From: Psychromonas ossibalaenae ATCC BAA-1528
Lineage (GTDB): Bacteria > Pseudomonadota > Gammaproteobacteria > Enterobacterales > Psychromonadaceae
NCBI RefSeq assembly: GCF_000381745.1
Contig: NZ_KB907008.1
Location: 1 to 43,474, forward strand
Reading direction: 5' to 3'
Length of the DNA stretch: 43,474 bases
In this document: positions 35,202 through 43,231 of the stretch, piece after piece
Layout: each line of letters opens with the position of its first letter
How positions within the stretch are numbered: position 1 is the first letter of the stretch
Position numbers and translations under genes: made by a program
Notes under the pieces: generated by a model
Database searches by the model: none
What the model saw: the letters and a program-made list of their open reading frames with translations, nothing else
Told to the model about the DNA's origin: nothing

Positions 35202-35444
35202 AAAAAGTATCTGCAAAAGGAGTAAAAATTTATTCTACCATCGGATAAAGCGAAACAACATCCCGCCTCAACAACGCCTGCACTATATAAACTCATGAAC
35301 TATTGGTTAAAATACTTACCTGAAGAACATAAAAGAAGAAGTCATGCTTTTTCATAAAAATACATTTTAAATTCAGCACAGGCCTTTCTCTACTCTCTCT
35401 AAACCGCCTATTAAGCACTTCCACAAAAGCATCCCGGCTAATAT

Positions 35445-35475
35445 TTGACCGGCGTCGCAGTTTGTTAATTATATT
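35445..35475 (+). promoter_or_regulatory. Candidate sigma-70 promoter of the GH36 operon
   Basis: TTGACC (35445-35450) with TTATAT at 35469-35474 (18-bp spacing) or TATATT one base later. The palindromes start about 25 bp downstream, where a bound repressor would block the transcript. Confidence 0.55.
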
Positions 35476-35499
35476 GTCATTTCAGGTAAACAGAGGTCG

Positions 35500-35519
35500 C
35501 CCCGAACAGCTGTTCGGGG
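35500..35519. promoter_or_regulatory. Operator palindrome O1
   Basis: CCCCGAACAGCTGTTCGGGG is a perfect 20-bp palindrome. Its 14-bp core is repeated exactly in O2. No T-run follows, so it is not a terminator. Confidence 0.75.
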
Positions 35520-35528
35520 GTATTATGG

Positions 35529-35542
35529 CGAACAGCTGTTCG
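35529..35542. promoter_or_regulatory. Operator palindrome O2
   Basis: CGAACAGCTGTTCG, perfect 14-bp palindrome identical to the core of O1; centres are 26 bp apart. The pair suggests cooperative binding of two LacI-type dimers. Confidence 0.75.
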
Positions 35543-35611
35543 TGAGTGCCGAATATTCTTCCCTGAACGAACAAACATCACTAATCAAATTAAACGCAAA
35601 GGATGTTACAT

Positions 35612-37405
35612 ATGAAACAATTACTCAATACCGGTCAGTTATCCGTTCATCTGCAGGCCGGAACGGCAGAGACCCCTCTAGAGGTAACACTCAGCGAGCG
35701 CAGAGAGAATGAAGTTGTGTTTATTGACTTCACAATCACCTCAACAGAGGCGGTTACTTTTCCAGAAGCTGTTCTTGATGTGCATTTTCCGTTTGTGAAT
35801 ATGCATTCCTGCTGGACTCCCTGCCCGAACGGCAATCCGAAATCTATTCGTAATAAGGGCATACCTGAATGGTGGCCTCATTATGACAGCCTGATCAGCA
35901 AGGCGGCTCCCGTGGGCAGTTTCTACAGTCAGGATGGTGAAAACCGTCTTTCTTATGCCCTGTCCGATGCCAATGAATCCGTAAAAATTCATGCTGGAGC
36001 CTATGAAGAGGAACGTGTAGGACGCATCCGCATGCGTTTATTCAGCAGCCCTTCGGTGCAGCGCACAGAATATAAGGGGACGCTTCGCCTGGATCTAAGA
36101 GCAGTTCCCTATTATGAAGCGATTGAAGATATGTCCAGCTGGTATGAACAGCTGTTTAATAATCAGCAGATGGCTGTTCCACAAGCGGCACTTGAACCGG
36201 CCTACTCCAGCTGGTACAGCTTCCACCAGAATTTATCACAGCAGGAGATTGAAGATCAGTGCCGTCTTTCCTCAGAAATCGGCTGTAAAACAATTATTCT
36301 TGATGACGGCTGGCAGACAGATGATAACAACCGCGGCTATAAATTCTGCGGTGACTGGCAGGTCGCAGAAAGCCGTTTCCCGGATATGCGCGGCCACGTA
36401 GAGCGTGTTCAGGCAATGGGCATGAAATATATCCTGTGGTTAAGTGTGCCGTTTATAGGCAAGGGCAGCAGAATCTGGGATGAATTCAAAGATAATCTGC
36501 TGTTTTACACCGAAGAGCATGAATGCGGTACTCTAGACCCCCGTTACCCTGAAGCACGCAGGTATCTGATTGATACCTATCGACGTGTTGTGGCAGATTA
36601 TAACCTCGATGGCCTGAAACTTGATTTTATTGATGAATTTAATATGTCGATGGCCGAAGGGACAGCACTTAGTCCCGATCCGGCGCGTGATACCGAATCG
36701 CTGCCGCAGGCTGTAGACCTTTTGATGATGGGTATACGGGAGTCTCTGACCCGCATTAACCCGGAAATTATGATTGAGTTTCGTCAGACTTACATCGGTC
36801 CGATGATCCGTAAGTACGGCAATATCTTCCGTGTACATGACTGCCCGAATGATTCCATCATGAACCGTATGAGTATTATGGATCTGCGTATGTTCTCGGG
36901 GAATACCGCCGTACATTCCGATATGTTTATCTGGTCAAATGAAGACTCAGCTGAAAGTGCCAGTCTGCATTTTATTAACACTCTGTTTTCGGTGCCGCAG
37001 CTCTCTCTAGATATGAAAGAGCTGTCTTCTGAGCATCTGCATATGAGCAGACACTGGCTTGGATTCTGGCGAAACAACCGAGATCTGCTGCTTAAAGGTA
37101 AACTGAAATCTTCTTATCCGGAAATGCAGTATCCGCTTATTGAAAGCCAGCTGGGTAATAGAAAAGTAGTGACGGTACACGCCCGTATGGTCAGTGAAAT
37201 TTTCAACAGTGATGAACAGGAAGTTATTCTGATAAACGGCGCCATGGAAAACAGCCTGTTTGTCAAACTGCCACAGGCGGTTTCTGCCGGGGCACTTACC
37301 TATGACTGCCTGGGTAATATGGTTAGAGAGCAAGCTTTGAATCTGGATAAAGGGCTCAATGAAATTGAAATGCCCAAATCCGGTTATATCGTGCTGCGTA
37401 AATAA
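35612..37405 (+). CDS. GH36-type alpha-galactosidase
   Basis: 597 residues from ATG 35612 (AAAGGA eight bases before; ATG 35603 lacks a site). No signal peptide, so cytoplasmic. The melibiase (PF02065) core is clear: CKTIILDDGWQTDDN, FPDMRGHVERVQAMGMKYILW (in part), CGTLDPRYPEARRYLI. The likely nucleophile is Asp338 in GLKLDFIDEF and the likely acid/base Asp410 in FRVHDCPND. It is shorter than the ~720-residue classical GH36 enzymes, having a smaller N-terminal beta domain, so a different alpha-galactoside or alpha-N-acetylgalactosaminide substrate is possible. It precedes two sugar transporters. Confidence 0.87.
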   Translation: MKQLLNTGQLSVHLQAGTAETPLEVTLSERRENEVVFIDFTITSTEAVTFPEAVLDVHFPFVNMHSCWTPCPNGNPKSIRNKGIPEWWPHYDSLISKAAPVGSFYSQDGENRLSYALSDANESVKIHAGAYEEERVGRIRMRLFSSPSVQRTEYKGTLRLDLRAVPYYEAIEDMSSWYEQLFNNQQMAVPQAALEPAYSSWYSFHQNLSQQEIEDQCRLSSEIGCKTIILDDGWQTDDNNRGYKFCGDWQVAESRFPDMRGHVERVQAMGMKYILWLSVPFIGKGSRIWDEFKDNLLFYTEEHECGTLDPRYPEARRYLIDTYRRVVADYNLDGLKLDFIDEFNMSMAEGTALSPDPARDTESLPQAVDLLMMGIRESLTRINPEIMIEFRQTYIGPMIRKYGNIFRVHDCPNDSIMNRMSIMDLRMFSGNTAVHSDMFIWSNEDSAESASLHFINTLFSVPQLSLDMKELSSEHLHMSRHWLGFWRNNRDLLLKGKLKSSYPEMQYPLIESQLGNRKVVTVHARMVSEIFNSDEQEVILINGAMENSLFVKLPQAVSAGALTYDCLGNMVREQALNLDKGLNEIEMPKSGYIVLRK

Positions 37406-37419
37406 TTCTGCCCGCAGTA

Positions 37420-37454
37420 AAGCCAGATAAATTAAGAGTACTTATCCGGCTTTT
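37420..37454 (+). terminator. Imperfect hairpin after GH36
   Basis: AAGCC-a-GATAA pairs with TTATC-c-GGCTT (one mismatch) and is followed by TTTTAAAATT. It may reduce rather than stop transcription into the transporter gene. Confidence 0.5.
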
Positions 37455-37517
37455 AAAATTAATGATTTTAAATCAAACATATTTATCAGCTGGGTAAATA
37501 TGATCTGGAGAATAGTA

Positions 37518-38906
37518 ATGAGTGCAATGATTAGAAAAGATAAAGTTGCCATGCCGACAAAGCTGGCCTTTGGTTTCGGCGGGTTTGGTAAAGATTTCGG
37601 CTTAGTGGTAGTCAATACGTTTCTGTTTTTTTACTACACAGATGTTGTTGGCGTTTCAGCGGCATTTATAGGTTCTGTTTTCCTTGGTGCGCGGATCTGG
37701 GACACAATAAACGATCCGCTGCTGGGTTATCTGGTTACTAAAACGAAATCACGCTGGGGCAAATATAAACCCTGGATTTTTATCGGTAATATTCTTAATG
37801 CACTGTTTATTGTTGCGCTGTTTTCAGCACACCTATTCTCCGGCACAGAACAGCTTATTTTTATTGTTATCACCTATGTCGGCTGGGGTATGACTTATAC
37901 ACTGCTGGACGCCCCTTTCTGGTCATTGATTCCGACCATAACCCTGGATAAAGGCGAACGCGAAAGACTGATGCCTTACCCGAGACTGTTAGCTTCATTA
38001 GCAAATTATATTGCCAGCGGCGTAGGTGTTATGGCGGTCAGTAAGCTTGGAGCTGGTGATGACGGTCAAGGTTTCATGCTGTTTGCAGTAATCAGCGGCG
38101 TACTGGCTATTATCAGCGCCACCGTTACCTGTATCTGGACTGAACAGTCCTTTGAAGAAAACAGCAAAACAGCTAAACCGTTAAAGATAAAAGATGCCCT
38201 TAGATTAATTTTCAAAAATGATCAGTTTATTGTACTGCTTTCACTTGCCCTGCTTTACAACATTGCCGCTAATATGACCGGCGGGCTGAATCTGTACTTC
38301 TACACTTATGTGCTGGGAGACCAGAGCCTGTTTACTACCTATATGCTTTGGGCTGGTATCTTCGGCACAGGTTCCCTACTGGTTTTCCCAAAACTGATGG
38401 AGCAGTTCGGCAGAAAATTTGTATTTTCTGTCTCTCTGCTGCTGCCGGTTATCTCCGCAGCCATGCTCTACCTGGTCGCCAATTATGCGCCTGAATCTAA
38501 AATTCTTGTGTCAATGGCAGGCATAAGCGGCGGAATTTCTAATGCGATTTACTGGCTGATGATACTGCTGATGGTTGCCGACACCGTTGATTATGGTGAT
38601 ATGAAAATGGGTATCCGCTCTGAAAGCGTCTCTTACTCTGTACATACTCTGATCAGTAAATGTTCCGGCGCTTTAACCGGTTTTCTGATCGGCATCAGTC
38701 TGACCATGATCAGCTATATACCCAACCAGGAGCAGACAGCGGATACAGTACAATCTCTACAACTGATATATCTGGCCCCCGCTTTACTTTGTCTAATCTC
38801 TTACTTTATCTATATCAAATTCTACCTCCTTAATGATCACGAGTTAGATAAAGTTCAGCAGAATCTGGAAGAGAAATACGCAGCAGATACAGCAGAAGCT
38901 CTCTGA
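37518..38906 (+). CDS. GPH-family sugar:cation symporter (MelB-like)
   Basis: 462 residues from ATG with GGAG seven bases before. Twelve membrane helices in the MFS-like GPH pattern: KLAFGFGGFGKDFGLVVVNTFLFFYYTD (in part), ARIWDTINDPLLGYLVTKTKSRWGKYKPWI (in part, with the Asp residues that bind cation and sugar in MelB), and the C-terminal YWLMILLMVADTVDYGDMKMGIRSESVSYS (in part). It would bring in melibiose-type alpha-galactosides with Na+ or H+ for the GH36 enzyme upstream. Confidence 0.92.
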   Translation: MSAMIRKDKVAMPTKLAFGFGGFGKDFGLVVVNTFLFFYYTDVVGVSAAFIGSVFLGARIWDTINDPLLGYLVTKTKSRWGKYKPWIFIGNILNALFIVALFSAHLFSGTEQLIFIVITYVGWGMTYTLLDAPFWSLIPTITLDKGERERLMPYPRLLASLANYIASGVGVMAVSKLGAGDDGQGFMLFAVISGVLAIISATVTCIWTEQSFEENSKTAKPLKIKDALRLIFKNDQFIVLLSLALLYNIAANMTGGLNLYFYTYVLGDQSLFTTYMLWAGIFGTGSLLVFPKLMEQFGRKFVFSVSLLLPVISAAMLYLVANYAPESKILVSMAGISGGISNAIYWLMILLMVADTVDYGDMKMGIRSESVSYSVHTLISKCSGALTGFLIGISLTMISYIPNQEQTADTVQSLQLIYLAPALLCLISYFIYIKFYLLNDHELDKVQQNLEEKYAADTAEAL

Positions 38907-38933
38907 TTTAACAAAAGAATAAACACAAAAAAT

Positions 38934-38964
38934 AGTGACGGCTGAAATTTATTCAGTCGTCATT
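38934..38964. terminator. 13-bp hairpin between the two transporter genes
   Basis: AGTGACGGCTGAA pairs with TTCAGTCGTCATT (G-U pairs allowed) around ATTTA. No T-run on the plus strand; six A bases precede it, so it works better as a minus-strand terminator or as an mRNA-stabilising stem. Confidence 0.5.
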
Positions 38965-39044
38965 CAGGCTCTATATTTTATTCCTATCCTTGCTTCAAGC
39001 CGCCCCTAATACAGATAATCAATCACTATCAAAGGAAGCTTAAA

Positions 39045-40283
39045 ATGCCTTCGTCTAATTCATATCATCCGCAGAGCCGGACGACAGCCGCCCTGACACT
39101 ATTAAGCTCAGTCTTTTTTATCTGGGGATTTCTGACCTCACTGAACAGCGTTTTAATCCCTCATCTGCAGCAGGTATTTCAGCTTAGCTACACCGAATCT
39201 ATGCTTATTCAGGCAGTATTCTCATCAAGTCCTCTGCTGATCAGCCTGCCCACCGTAAAACTAATGCACTCAATAGGTTATAAAAACACCCTGCTTTTCG
39301 GACTGACCTTAACAGCAGCCGGTGCACTGGCTTTTTATCCGGCAGCAGCCGCTTTTTCCTACCCGCTGGTGCTGCTGGCTGTGCTGATCACCGCGATGGG
39401 CGTCGCCGCTCTGCAGGTTGTTGCTACCCCCTATGCAGTGGCGCTGGGAGACAGGCGAACAGCATCTTCCCGGCTGACCATGGCTTCCGGTATCAATTCT
39501 CTGGGAACAACCATAGCCCCCTATATAGGTGCCCTGGTACTGTTTTCAGCAGTAGATCTGTCTGCACAGGTAAAAGCTGAACTGGTACAAGGTCCCTATC
39601 TGGTAACGGCAGCCGTTATAATACTGCTGATAATTATTATGAAAATAAGCTTTTTGCCGGAGCCGCAGCAGATATCAGTAAAACAGAAACAAAAAACAGT
39701 TCCGGCATGGCGCTACCGTCATCTGCTGCTCGGTATGCTGACCATCTTCTGCTATACCGGTGCAGAGGTCAGCATAGGCAGTTTCCTGCTTAGTTACCTC
39801 AATGAACAGAGTAATTATACGACGCAGACAGGTGCTAAAATGGTGGCATTATACTGGGCAGGAGCAATGACCGGACGGCTGCTGGGCCCGCTGCTGTTTC
39901 GCTATATCTGCTCCCGTAAAGTACTGTTTATTAATGCACTTACCGCTGCAGGTCTGATACTTTATGCTGTTGTTTCTCCGGGTATCTCTGGCGGCTGGGC
40001 ACTGATTGCAGTGGGTCTGTGTAACTCAATTATGTATCCGGTGATATTTTCTATTGCTCTGGACAAGCTCGGGGAAAGTACTGCTCAAGCTTCCGGTATG
40101 CTGGTGATGGCTGGTGTCGGCGGCGCCGTTCTGCCGATTATGCAGGCGCTGCTGGCCGACAGCAGCAGTCTGGTTATTTCCTTAATCATTCCCGCAGTGT
40201 GTTATGCCGTTATTATGGCTTACAGCCTGTTCGGCTGGAAACCCTGTATTTTAGGCGGCAGGCAGAGACTGCTGACTGAATAA
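39045..40283 (+). CDS. FucP/GluP-type MFS sugar transporter (FHS family)
   Basis: 412 residues, twelve membrane helices, AAAGGAAG before the start. FHS-family features: FFIWGFLTSLNSVLIPHLQQVF (in part), SGINSLGTTIAPYIGALVLF, GAEVSIGSFLLSYLNEQ, YWAGAMTGRLLGPLLF and SIMYPVIFSIALDKLGESTAQASGMLVM (in part). This group carries fucose, galactose or glucose with protons, so it could take up free galactose or the monosaccharide set free outside. Its last ~87 bp recur in a remnant at 40764-40850. Confidence 0.9.
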   Translation: MPSSNSYHPQSRTTAALTLLSSVFFIWGFLTSLNSVLIPHLQQVFQLSYTESMLIQAVFSSSPLLISLPTVKLMHSIGYKNTLLFGLTLTAAGALAFYPAAAAFSYPLVLLAVLITAMGVAALQVVATPYAVALGDRRTASSRLTMASGINSLGTTIAPYIGALVLFSAVDLSAQVKAELVQGPYLVTAAVIILLIIIMKISFLPEPQQISVKQKQKTVPAWRYRHLLLGMLTIFCYTGAEVSIGSFLLSYLNEQSNYTTQTGAKMVALYWAGAMTGRLLGPLLFRYICSRKVLFINALTAAGLILYAVVSPGISGGWALIAVGLCNSIMYPVIFSIALDKLGESTAQASGMLVMAGVGGAVLPIMQALLADSSSLVISLIIPAVCYAVIMAYSLFGWKPCILGGRQRLLTE

Positions 40284-40363
40284 AGACCTCAACCTGCCGC
40301 GCTGTACTGCCACTATACATTTACAATATAGCGACAAGATAATCAGGTTTATCCTTACTGGTA

Positions 40364-40763
40364 TTGACCGCCAACACTTTTATCATACAGATCCGCCGTC
40401 TGTTAAAGCAGGCCGGTGAATTTGAAGCTTTTGTTAATAAAATGAAAGGAGTAAATGAAAAAAGGCTAAGGCTGGGTGTAAGCTCAAGTTTTCCGTTAGA
40501 TAAAATTACCGCCTTATTAATCCCCTTAAAACAGGAATTTCCAAGCGCCCAGCCGCAGCAAAGCGATTGATTATAAACAGATCGACAGCATTAGTATTTC
40601 GCAGCTTATTTCTAAACAGCTACCTTTAAAAAGTACTGAAAATGTGACTGAAAACGATCTGGCGGCTTATCCGCAGGTTATTGTTAAGTCTTCAGAGGGT
40701 CCAGATATTGTTGATCAAGCACTGAAATGGTGTGTGACTGATCTGCACACTAAAAAAATCTGA
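40364..40763 (+). pseudogene. LysR-family regulator remnant (linker and effector domain pieces)
   Basis: The first part reads IRRLLKQAGEFEAFVNKMKG ... KRLRLGVSSSFPLDKITALLIPLKQEFPSA, the linker helix and first strand of a LysR effector domain. After a deletion and frameshift near 40565 a second frame reads SISQLISKQLPL, DLAAYPQVIVKSS and ALKWCVTDLHTKK, the W-V-DL-TKK region that follows in intact proteins. The DNA-binding domain, the middle and the C-terminus are missing. Confidence 0.75.
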
Positions 40764-40850
40764 ATCATTCCCACAATGTGTTTCGCCGTAGTTATGGCTT
40801 ACTGCACGTTCGGCTGGCCCCCTGTATTTTAGGTGCTGGACAGAGAATTA
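40764..40850 (+). pseudogene. 3' tail of a second FucP/GluP-type transporter gene
   Basis: Aligns with 40185-40271 (ATCATTCCC, TATGGCTTAC, TGTTCGGCTGG / CGTTCGGCTGG, CCCTGTATTTTAGG). It encodes IIPTMCFAVVMAYCTFGWPPVF then a stop, against IIPAVCYAVIMAYSLFGWKPCIL in the intact gene (each shown as the parallel segment). It abuts the LysR remnant without a gap. Confidence 0.85.
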
Positions 40851-41129
40851 AGCCAGGACAAAAGCTTAAAAACATTACATTTCAAGCACTTATGCCTTAA
40901 CCATCATCCTTGAAAATCATATTTTTTCATTAAATTTCACTTTTTTTTCACTTTTTTTCACTTTTATTTCTTATCCTGCTTTGTATTATGCGCTTAGTTT
41001 ATGAACAGTTACTGTGTATTTTACAGGCTGTTTATAAATGATTTCAAAGCTTTGAATAAAATAAATTTTCCCGGGAGTTTTAATATCTGGATTTAGATCC
41101 GTATTCACAACATAAATAATAGGAAAAAC
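40851..41129. other. Leader of the GLUG-protein gene with helically phased T-tracts
   Basis: Between 40921 and 40970 runs of T (6, 3, 8, 7, 4 and 3 bases) recur every ~9-11 bp, separated by TCAC. Phased T/A-tracts bend DNA. The gene starts ~160 bp further on, with AGGAAAAAC as ribosome site. Confidence 0.55.
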
Positions 41130-42755
41130 ATGAAAAAAATACTATTTATCACTATGTTCGCAGCCCCTTTACTTTCCTTTCCTGCAGCCGCGGAAACAGA
41201 TTCAAGCATCCATATTGTAAATAACAGTACCTCTCTTATTCATGGTGCCTTTCAATCAGAAATAATGAGCGGTATAGCAGCTGACAGTGTCAATCCAGCT
41301 ATAGCCAGCGGACTGTTTCATAATTACACATCGGAGGATGGATACCTTCAATCCAGCTCCGTAAATATTCAAGAGGGAGATCTTATTTCTAAAGTGGGAG
41401 TATTCGACATAGAAAGACAAAAATACTTAATATGTGCAGAAAACGTAACATTTACAGGCGTTAATCAATATTCTTATGATGGAACAAGCTGCGTGATTAC
41501 AGAGCCGGTTATTGAAATAACATCCTGTAAAGATTTAGAAAGTATCGGTAAAGGTGCAGACTACCCGGGAGCATCTCACAGCGACACATGGCCGTTAAAT
41601 GAAAATTACCGCCTAAAAAATGATATTGACTGTTCAGCAACCAACCCAGACCATGAAGATCACGGTAGCAGCCTGGAAACAACTTATGGAGAAAACGGCT
41701 TTGACAGTATCAAAGATGAACAGGAAGAATTCAGCGGAACATTAGACGGTAACGGCTACTCTATTAACAATTTATATCAAAGATCTGAGTGGGAAGGCGG
41801 GATTTTCTATCGACTGCACAAAGATTCAATAATCAAAAATTTAACCATAAACAGTGCGCAGATAGAGGCCTATTTTTTATCTGGAATACTCACTCCAAGT
41901 GCGGATGGGAAAATAATTAAGGCAGAAGTTTCCGGCATATTAACAGCTCATAATCATGAAGGTGATGTAGCACCATACGGAGGCATAGCAGGTCAATTAG
42001 AAGGAACTATCGCTAATAGTCATGCAGATATAAAAATTAGTGCAGGTGCAGGATCACAGGCAGGCGGGTTAGTCGGCTCACTAAAAGGCAATATAATAAA
42101 CAGCAGTGCAACCGGTGAAATTAAAAACGCTCAGTCAATAGGCGGACTAGTCGGTCAGGCAAGTGAAAACAGCAGTGTAATCAACTCATTCAGCACAAGG
42201 ATGCTGTTAACTCCTACAGATACACAAGCTTCCACAGCAGCTGGTTTAGTCGGAATTTCATTCAGCCCGAGAATAGAAAATACCTATGCAGGCCAAATCA
42301 CTATTAACATCCGCCAAAATGCGCGGGGTTCAGGCTTAATAGGCACTATAAACCTGAATGACAATGTGGCGGCGTCAAACTCTTACGCGGCAGGAACTAT
42401 CACAGGCAGTCCGGACAGTGATAAAAATATTGCGGGCGGCCTTGCTACCTATTCAATATCAAGCGCAGTTTTTGAAAGCAGCTTTTCATCCATCAATATG
42501 AGAGCAGACAGAGCACTGCCTCTTTCAAAATACAGTAATTTTAACAGTTATTACAATGAGGATAAAAAACATCATGGTGACATAGTAGGAGAGCCGGCTG
42601 ACAGCGTATCATCTGACGATCTCAAAACGTCGGACTGGTATAAAGTTATACTCAACTGGTCAGAAGACAACTGGCTGTTTAAAGACGGCTACTATCCTCT
42701 TTTAAAAGATACTAACGGTGAAATATTAGATCACCAGACTCCTGTAGCGATTTAA
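41130..42755 (+). CDS. Secreted GLUG-motif repeat protein
   Basis: 541 residues with a signal peptide (MKKILFITMFAAPLLSFPAAA). After a ~110-residue N-terminal domain with two Cys pairs the chain enters beta-helix-like repeats: FSGTLDGNGYSINNLYQ, YGGIAGQLEGTIANSHAD, AGGLVGSLKGNIINSSATG, IGGLVGQASENSSVINSFST (in parts), AAGLVGIS, GSGLIGTI, AGGLATYS. The GG-L-V-G elements are the GLUG motif found in bacterial surface and adhesin-like proteins. It ends DWYKVILNWSEDNW...GYYPLLKD, the usual C-terminal cap of such repeats. Exported to periplasm or beyond; no anchor visible. A strong terminator follows. Confidence 0.82.
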   Translation: MKKILFITMFAAPLLSFPAAAETDSSIHIVNNSTSLIHGAFQSEIMSGIAADSVNPAIASGLFHNYTSEDGYLQSSSVNIQEGDLISKVGVFDIERQKYLICAENVTFTGVNQYSYDGTSCVITEPVIEITSCKDLESIGKGADYPGASHSDTWPLNENYRLKNDIDCSATNPDHEDHGSSLETTYGENGFDSIKDEQEEFSGTLDGNGYSINNLYQRSEWEGGIFYRLHKDSIIKNLTINSAQIEAYFLSGILTPSADGKIIKAEVSGILTAHNHEGDVAPYGGIAGQLEGTIANSHADIKISAGAGSQAGGLVGSLKGNIINSSATGEIKNAQSIGGLVGQASENSSVINSFSTRMLLTPTDTQASTAAGLVGISFSPRIENTYAGQITINIRQNARGSGLIGTINLNDNVAASNSYAAGTITGSPDSDKNIAGGLATYSISSAVFESSFSSINMRADRALPLSKYSNFNSYYNEDKKHHGDIVGEPADSVSSDDLKTSDWYKVILNWSEDNWLFKDGYYPLLKDTNGEILDHQTPVAI

Positions 42756-42768
42756 ATCTGCTTAAAAA

Positions 42769-42806
42769 TTAACGGAAGGCATTGATGCCTTCCGTTAAAC
42801 TTTTTG
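42769..42806 (+). terminator. Strong rho-independent terminator
   Basis: TTAACGGAAGGCA pairs perfectly with TGCCTTCCGTTAA (13 bp, loop TTGA), followed by ACTTTTTG, 13 bases after the GLUG-protein stop. Confidence 0.93.
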
Positions 42807-42974
42807 TCCTGTTAACAACAGCCTAAAACCAGATCAGTGTCAATAACTCCCCTGATATTACTGCGGCCTGGTCCTTTAAGTTCAAAAGTACCAGTCTAAA
42901 TAAATCTGTAAGTGGTCATTGCCTTTTAAGCTGTACAATTGATCAGCATATTCACTGCTCTGCAGCATTATGAA

Positions 42975-43129
42975 ACCCATCAATACCCCGCTGTCCTCCA
43001 TATCTTTAAATGCGATACGGCAGCCCAGAAACAGAACGTGTGCGAATATGCATGCGTTTTCTGCTTGAAGCGATATCTAAGCATAAGGCGGATCTTAGCG
43101 GAAAGCCGTTTCCTGAAAGAGGCGCCTGA
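42975..43129 (+). pseudogene. Possible C-terminal remnant of a LysR-type regulator
   Basis: A frame from 43010 to 43129 reads MRYGSPETERVRICMRFLLE then AISKHKADLSGKPFPERGA; the preceding frame, one base off, reads INTPLSSISLNAI. Joined, they resemble the closing strand and helix of LysR effector domains (S.LNAIY......SPRVR.F..FL.E). The evidence is only this pattern, so the call is tentative. Confidence 0.3.
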
Positions 43130-43181
43130 AGTTCACCATAACAGTTCGATTTATTAACCAGGCAAAAAACTTAGCTGCACT

Positions 43182-43202
43182 AAAAAAACCCTGTAAACAG
43201 GG
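43182..43202 (-). terminator. Terminator of the DJ-1/PfpI-family gene
   Basis: On the minus strand CCCTG-TTTA-CAGGG is followed by T7, about 30 bases after the stop codon. Confidence 0.7.
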
Positions 43203-43231
43203 CTTCTCGATATAATTTATACTAGCAGTGA

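Larger units (their letters stand above)
35202..35611. other. Divergent regulatory region lacI / GH36
   Basis: 410 bp carrying a promoter (35445-35475) and twin palindromes facing GH36; the half nearer the lacI gene shows no clear operator. Confidence 0.6.

Noticed and set aside
35500-35542. Palindromes before GH36 as terminators or a recombination site
   Set aside because: No T-run follows either one, and the position right behind a promoter with a divergent LacI gene fits operators better.
42939-43157. 72-residue frame before the right edge
   Set aside because: Composition looks random (many Cys, His and Tyr); a different frame of the same DNA gives a more plausible LysR-like tail.
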